A stretch of DNA of 64,000 nucleotides from Protea cynaroides (Eukaryota; Streptophyta; Magnoliopsida; Proteales; Proteaceae): assembly GCA_028583415.1 (NCBI GenBank), contig CM053272.1, positions 47,782,685-47,846,684 of the forward strand, read 5' to 3'. Under the pieces are notes generated by a model. The model searched no databases, was not told where the DNA came from, and saw only the letters and a list, made by a program, of their open reading frames with translations. The translations under genes and the position numbers were made by a program. Shown piece after piece: positions 53,461 to 59,400 of this stretch (position 1 is the first letter of the stretch; the number at the start of each line of letters is the position of its first letter).

Positions 53461-56400
53461 TTACTATTTACTAATTCTGAATTCTGTAACAAAACCCATC
53501 TTGACCTAAGGCCTAATGAGCTTTAGATGATTTGATGGCCAAATATCTCTTCATTAGATGGCAAGGACTATAGAAGAGCTTGCTGGTCAGCCGATAAAAC
53601 TTTTTCACCGTACCACTGCATATGCCCCAAGGGATAGGGAGAGAGGCAGGCCTACATATGTACTTAAAGAACTCTTATCTTTCCTTCTTGATACCACTCA
53701 CATTGGTAATTAATGATCCTTCTCTTTATCAAGAGAAGGAATAGTGTTCCTCTTCAGATTCGCTTTAAGAGATCTATGAAAGAAGGCTGAGTGTCTATCT
53801 TCCAGATTAAGCCAAGAAATACAAGACTTCTGTTTGATGAAGCTTTTCTCTTGGGAAATCAGCAAGCCAGCTTTTCAGAGAGGCTTTTTTCTAGATTGGA
53901 AAGAACCGTATCTCCGGAGCATCTTGGACGCATAATTGGATGGAACTCAGTTCACTCCTGCAACTCTGAACTGCATTGGAAATATACCAAAAGTCTCCTT
54001 AATCCACCTCCTCAAATAAATTTTGACCTCCTTATTTTTTTGGGCAAGACTAATGAGGGGCAGCCTTGTTTCCTTGACTGGTCTATCCCAAGCTTCCTTT
54101 ACAATCAATAGAAAGTCCTTGTGGGTGGCCCAAATGTTGAAGTACTTAAAAGGTTTGGCCTCAAAAGAGACTTATGGGGAAATTGAGAGGTAGATAGGGC
54201 AAGGATCAGAAATCTCAGAGCTATCGAAAAAGACCTCCGAAGAACTGAATGTGGCAAGCCATTTATCGTGAACCATGGCCTTGTCAAGCTTGCAAGCTAC
54301 TCTCTGCTATCCCACGTTCTGTTACTCCAAGTTAGTTCCATAACAACCCGTTTCAAGTCCTCAATCCCAAGATCATCGAAATAATTATTAAAGTCCCCAA
54401 CTAAGGCCTCATCAATGAACCCAACAACCTTCTCATATCCAAACCAAACAACATTGAAATCCCCCATGAGCCCCAAAGGATAATCTCCACAAGTAACTGC
54501 TAAGGATCTCAGATCATCGCATACAACTCCTTTCCACCATTAAATTAGATGCATAAATAGCTGTTAATAAGATAGGATCCTGCCCAACTCTGTGAAGAAG
54601 CTGGATGCATATACTTATCAGAGGAGCTGATAAGGGAGGCACCCACCTTGGTGCTATCCCACAAACAACATAATCGATCATTACGGTGAAGATTGTAATT
54701 GAAAAAGTATCCCAAGAAGTGGAAAAAGACTTTGCTATGGAGTCGGCGTTGACCTCCTTGACTCTGGTTTATGCCAATATACAAAAGGCAGCATGCGACT
54801 TCTTGATGAGCTCAGAATTCAGCCTGCTTGCTAGAGAAATTAAGGCCCACTAATATTCCTGTATATACCTTTATTCATGAAGAACAGAGACAGGGAAATG
54901 GAAATACCAGACCCAGGGACCAGAGATGACAGGTCCCCCCCCCCCCCCCAAAAAAAAAAAAAAAATCCCCATAGAAGCTTGGGCTGTGGCACACTCATTA
55001 AACGAACTATCAGGCAGCCTGGTGGATCAAGATGTTCGAGATTTCTTACTCCTGCCTCTGGCCAGCAAGGCTGCAGAGTGGAGAATGTTGGCCTCATGGA
55101 GCTTCCCAAGGAGACTTAAAAGAGGGGCGGAAAGCATAATCAGGGGCAATGCTAGGACCCGATACAGACTAAGAGGGGGAGAGGCAGGGGTCCAAGGAAT
55201 GCTGGGTTCAGTAGGGAGGAGCTTCAATGGTATTGTCTTTATCAAAGAGCACGGGAGAAGCAGAAGTAGGGGTAGCAGATAAAAGTGGGTTAGCAGGGAC
55301 CACATGTGCGGGAAGAGGGAGAAGGAGGGGTGGGGTTGGTGACGAAGCATAGCAGTGATGTCTGGGTCAAGAGCCGCAAACAAAAGAAGAGTTGAAGTAC
55401 CCTCTGCTACTGTCATAAGTGGACCTGGTGTCCACAGGGAGGTGGGGAAGACAAGAGGGGGGTTAATGGGTTTGATGCAGTCCAAGGACCAGCCAGTAGT
55501 GGACCAGTCCAAGGATCTGTCAACATGGGCCCAACCCACACTGTTCACATGAACACTGTTCACGCGGTACTGTTCACATGAACAGTACCAACAGCAGTAG
55601 TTAGAATCTTTTGGTTAGTTTCCTAATTTTTAGTTTACTTATTTCCATTGTTTAGTTTCCTAAGGCTAGTTAGTTTAGAAGTCTTAGTTGCTTGGAGATT
55701 AAGACTTACCTAAAATCTAGTTTCCTAATTCCAGTTTTTATAAACTTTCCTGTTTCTATATTTTAGAAACTTCCTAAGTTATAAAGGAGGTTTAGCTTTT
55801 CCAAGTTCAGTTCTTTCCTATTTTATTTGTAATGTTTCAAAGCTATAAATAAAAAGAATACAGGCTGGCTGCAGTAGAGTTTTTACAGAAAATTTAAAGA
55901 GTTAAAATTTTCTGGTTGAGCCTCACCAGGTTGTGAGACTCAACCTATCATTCTTCCTCTATCCTTTTCTTCTTCATGTTAACTTCAAGCATTCTATTCC
56001 AGCATATGAATCTGACCTCCTGCAGTGACTGCTAAGCTTTGCTGACTTGCTGCTACAACCATTAGAATCAATCAAACTTGATCCAGATCTGGGAGCTAGC
56101 AGTTCAGCAAACTTGCGGGCCCCATAACTTCTTCAACTCTCTTCTGATCTTCTTCAAATTTGGAGAGGTGTTCATAACTATTATAAATACCATTCAACCC
56201 AAGTTTCATCAATTTCTGACAGTCGGATTTCCAGATAAGAATTTTTTTCTATTACTTTTCTCTGCAGATTTTGTATTGGACTGAATCAAGATCTTGTAGC
56301 AAAGAGGGCTTGTTAATTTGATATGTTTTAACCCCTTTGCCATCAGGGTTGGGTTTGGGGTACAAAGGCAAAAGAAAGGACTAGGCTGAGGTGACAAGCA

Positions 56401-59400
56401 GGGTACTAAGAGATCGACCCAACTATAGAGGGGGTCCATTCGAATTTGGTTTGAGATTGGGTTCAAAGGAATTTGGATTGAGTATGGCCAAGGTAAGGAT
56501 CTAGGCCCACAGATGAGAGGGAATGGAGGCGGGTTGAAGCTGGGCCAAACAAAGTGGGTTAGATCGCACAGGTGGGATGGTGGACCATTTAGTTATGTAT
56601 CTTGGACCAATTCCGCCTGGTTATATAACAGGCAAGAAGGAGAAGCCTGAGGACAAAGGGAGTCAGAGGCTAAAGAAGGTCTGGCAGAGGAAGGGTTGTT
56701 TCCAGCTACAGGGGGTCTGATGGCATCACAGGGCGCTTGGGAGGGGAGCAGAGAAGTTGAGGGGGGTGAATAGTTGACAACCAGCGCAGGAGGAGAAGCA
56801 GAGGTGGCAAAGGCTATTTCTCTTAAAAGGTAAGTTTGAATTGTGCCCCGAAAGGTTTCCAACGATATCAAATCTGTAACATGAAAAGGCTTCTCCTCCA
56901 GTCGAGAAAACAGTGTGCGTCAGATTTACATGAGATGGTAGGTTGGCCATGTCAGCAGCCGAAGGAGAAGGTAGGACAGAATCATCAGCCAGTGGAGATG
57001 TGCCCGGAGGTTCCCCATAGCGAGCACTGCGGGCTTCAGCTGCAATGCCACAAGAGGTTAGGACGTGACTTAACACTCCAGAGGAGGGACAGATGGGGGG
57101 TTTCTAGTCATAACACACTTCCTGAGTGCAGGTTTTCATCATCAATTGTGTTGATGGACTCAGGAAGTAAATCAATAGCGTCAAATCTCCACAAAGAGCC
57201 GGGCAAAACCTAGTCAATCCATTAGTTTGGTACACCGGTCGGAGAAGAATGGGAATGCCAGCATCGAACCAATAGAGATGAAAGCTTCCTCACACCATAA
57301 GTGGAGGGGGAGACCTGGTAAAGAGACCCACAGCAGCAAGGAGCGGAGGTCAAGATTGTTAAAGTTCATCGACTTATGCCACTGACGGAGAATGAGTGGC
57401 TTCCTTGCAATGTACTGAAGCCCTCGTTATAAGGCTCTCAGCTTGTCGGCCTCCTCAGCAAAAAGGAAGATGAATATTCCTTTCTCCAGCAGGTAGGTAT
57501 TGAGTCAACTGTTAGACCTCCATTATTTGGTCACTGAGCTCTTGACGAGCTCGAAGGGGGACGACTTGACTGCCCAACCAGGCATTGTTCCATTTTTTCT
57601 TATTTTCCCTTGGAGGGAGGGATTAACGCACTTAGCAACCTTGGATTTACTCAACAGAGTGGGGGATCAAAGGCTGAGACCTTCACCAAGCACCTCTTGG
57701 GTTCCCAATAAGGACAGGGAGGGGTATCGGTCTCTCAGCAGCATCCAAAGAGAGGTGACAATGGCATGTCCTTCCGGCATGACAGGCGAGGTAGGGGAAG
57801 CAAGGTCAGCTCAAAGTGGGATTTCTCCCTCCTCCAGACCAAAGCAAGAGGAGGAACAAAAGGGACTGGGGGTGACGAGGATGGCTGTGGAATGGGACAA
57901 AGCAGAGAGGGTTCTCAGGAGCAGGTGGAGTAAGGTTGTCAGCAAGGCCTGGAAGTGTCATGGCCAGAGGCCCACCAGCCATGGAAGAAGGGGGGCGGGA
58001 AGTGCTAAAACCTAGTTAGTCGAAGGAGAAGTCGAAATAGTCATTAATTGGTTGAAGACCAAGGTTCGCCATAGTACTTTTTGTTTCTATCTTGATTCTT
58101 TAGTTTCTCGATGTTCAATCCAAGGTATTTCCACCGAATTTTTCAAAACCATTTGTTGTGACCAACTCTATTGTAACTAAAACTTGACATGTGAGCAAGG
58201 GAGGGACCTTAAGGTTCACCTGTCCACAGAATTTCAACTCTATCCAATCTTCCATGTGGCAGATATTTGTCCCTCTCTAGAGAAACTCTATAAACCTACC
58301 AGACTAGAAATACTTCGTCCTTAATCCTTATATAATATACTAATTAAACATTGACAATTGTGTAGTGTAGGCATGGAAAAAGTTAATAACTGACCCACAA
58401 AAATTTCTTCTCTACACAGGTCAAATAATTTTGCTCCAGACAGATGGCAGATAAGACCAATTCAACTATAAGGTCGCTAGGTAGACTATCTAGATTTGCC
58501 ACATACCAAATTTAATGGTATAACTCAAGTGTATCATTCATCATGTACTCAACTGTTGCCCCTAGGCCCTAGCAGATCAGAAGTCAAACCATGTTTCAAA
58601 AGATTCAAATTTCAACCATTTTTTGAAGCCTCATTTTACCCCATGATGAATAAAAACACAAGATAATATATGATTGGAGTCGATTCAGCTACTTTTTGGT
58701 CCACTAAATCTCTATGGTGCTACCAATCAACAGTGTCCGCAAACTTCTTATCATGAGACATGTTGCAAGTTTCCTGACTATTATATTTTAAAGCTCCCGT
58801 TACTGTGTCTATTTAATAAGGGCCCTGCTTTAGTATTTTGTGTATCATCCATTGTAATGGGACTGGTGAAAACCATTTGCAATTCAAACTGCATAATTGC
58901 AAATTTAACCTAAATGTTAACGAAGCTGGCAAAGGCACTATGCAGGTGTCCATTGACAACAGCACTACCACATGGATACTTATGACTCACCCAAAATGCC
59001 CAACATTTTGAGAAGTAAAGATGCTAAAGCCTGTATCTAACGAAGAGGTTGAGCATGTAATAATCTGTAAGAGAGAAAATAGGGTTGCAGAATGCAGAGT
59101 ACCAGAATTTAGAATATCTGAGAGAAGGAACATCATAGACAGTAAGGTGCCTTGATCTAAAAACGCAGGGGATCCAGAGTACAGGGAAAACTGTACATGC
59201 ATGGTGGGCATAAAGAGAACCAACGCCTTATGACTATAATTAGGTAATCTTCTGTCAGGATAGACTAGCAATTTGTGCCGCACATCATCTATATCACTTC
59301 ATTAAACTCCTTCAGAAAAAACTCACAATCAAGAAATAATTTTCCAACATCATCTTGGTTACAACCAACTTTGGTCCTCAAAAACCTCTTGGCCCTTCTT

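Larger units (their letters stand above)
51432..53490. mobile_element. Possible solo LTR interrupting the LINE (itself host of the hAT nest)
   Basis: 51432-51463 and 53165-53490 are non-LINE sequence lying between two LINE pieces that would otherwise be adjacent. TATA-like TCTATAAATGG at 53350, a (CT)n tract and an end ...CTGTAACA are LTR-like. No clear target duplication was found. Confidence 0.4.

Noticed and set aside
53561..53716. Small plus-strand frame beginning MARTIEELAGQPIK
   Set aside because: It lies antisense to the LINE RT linker (AFFHRSLKAN region), which explains the sequence better.
55027..55563. 178-codon minus-strand ORF
   Set aside because: It overlaps the end of a decayed LINE ORF1 and runs into a solo LTR. 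The Leu/Pro-rich sequence is not a separate gene.
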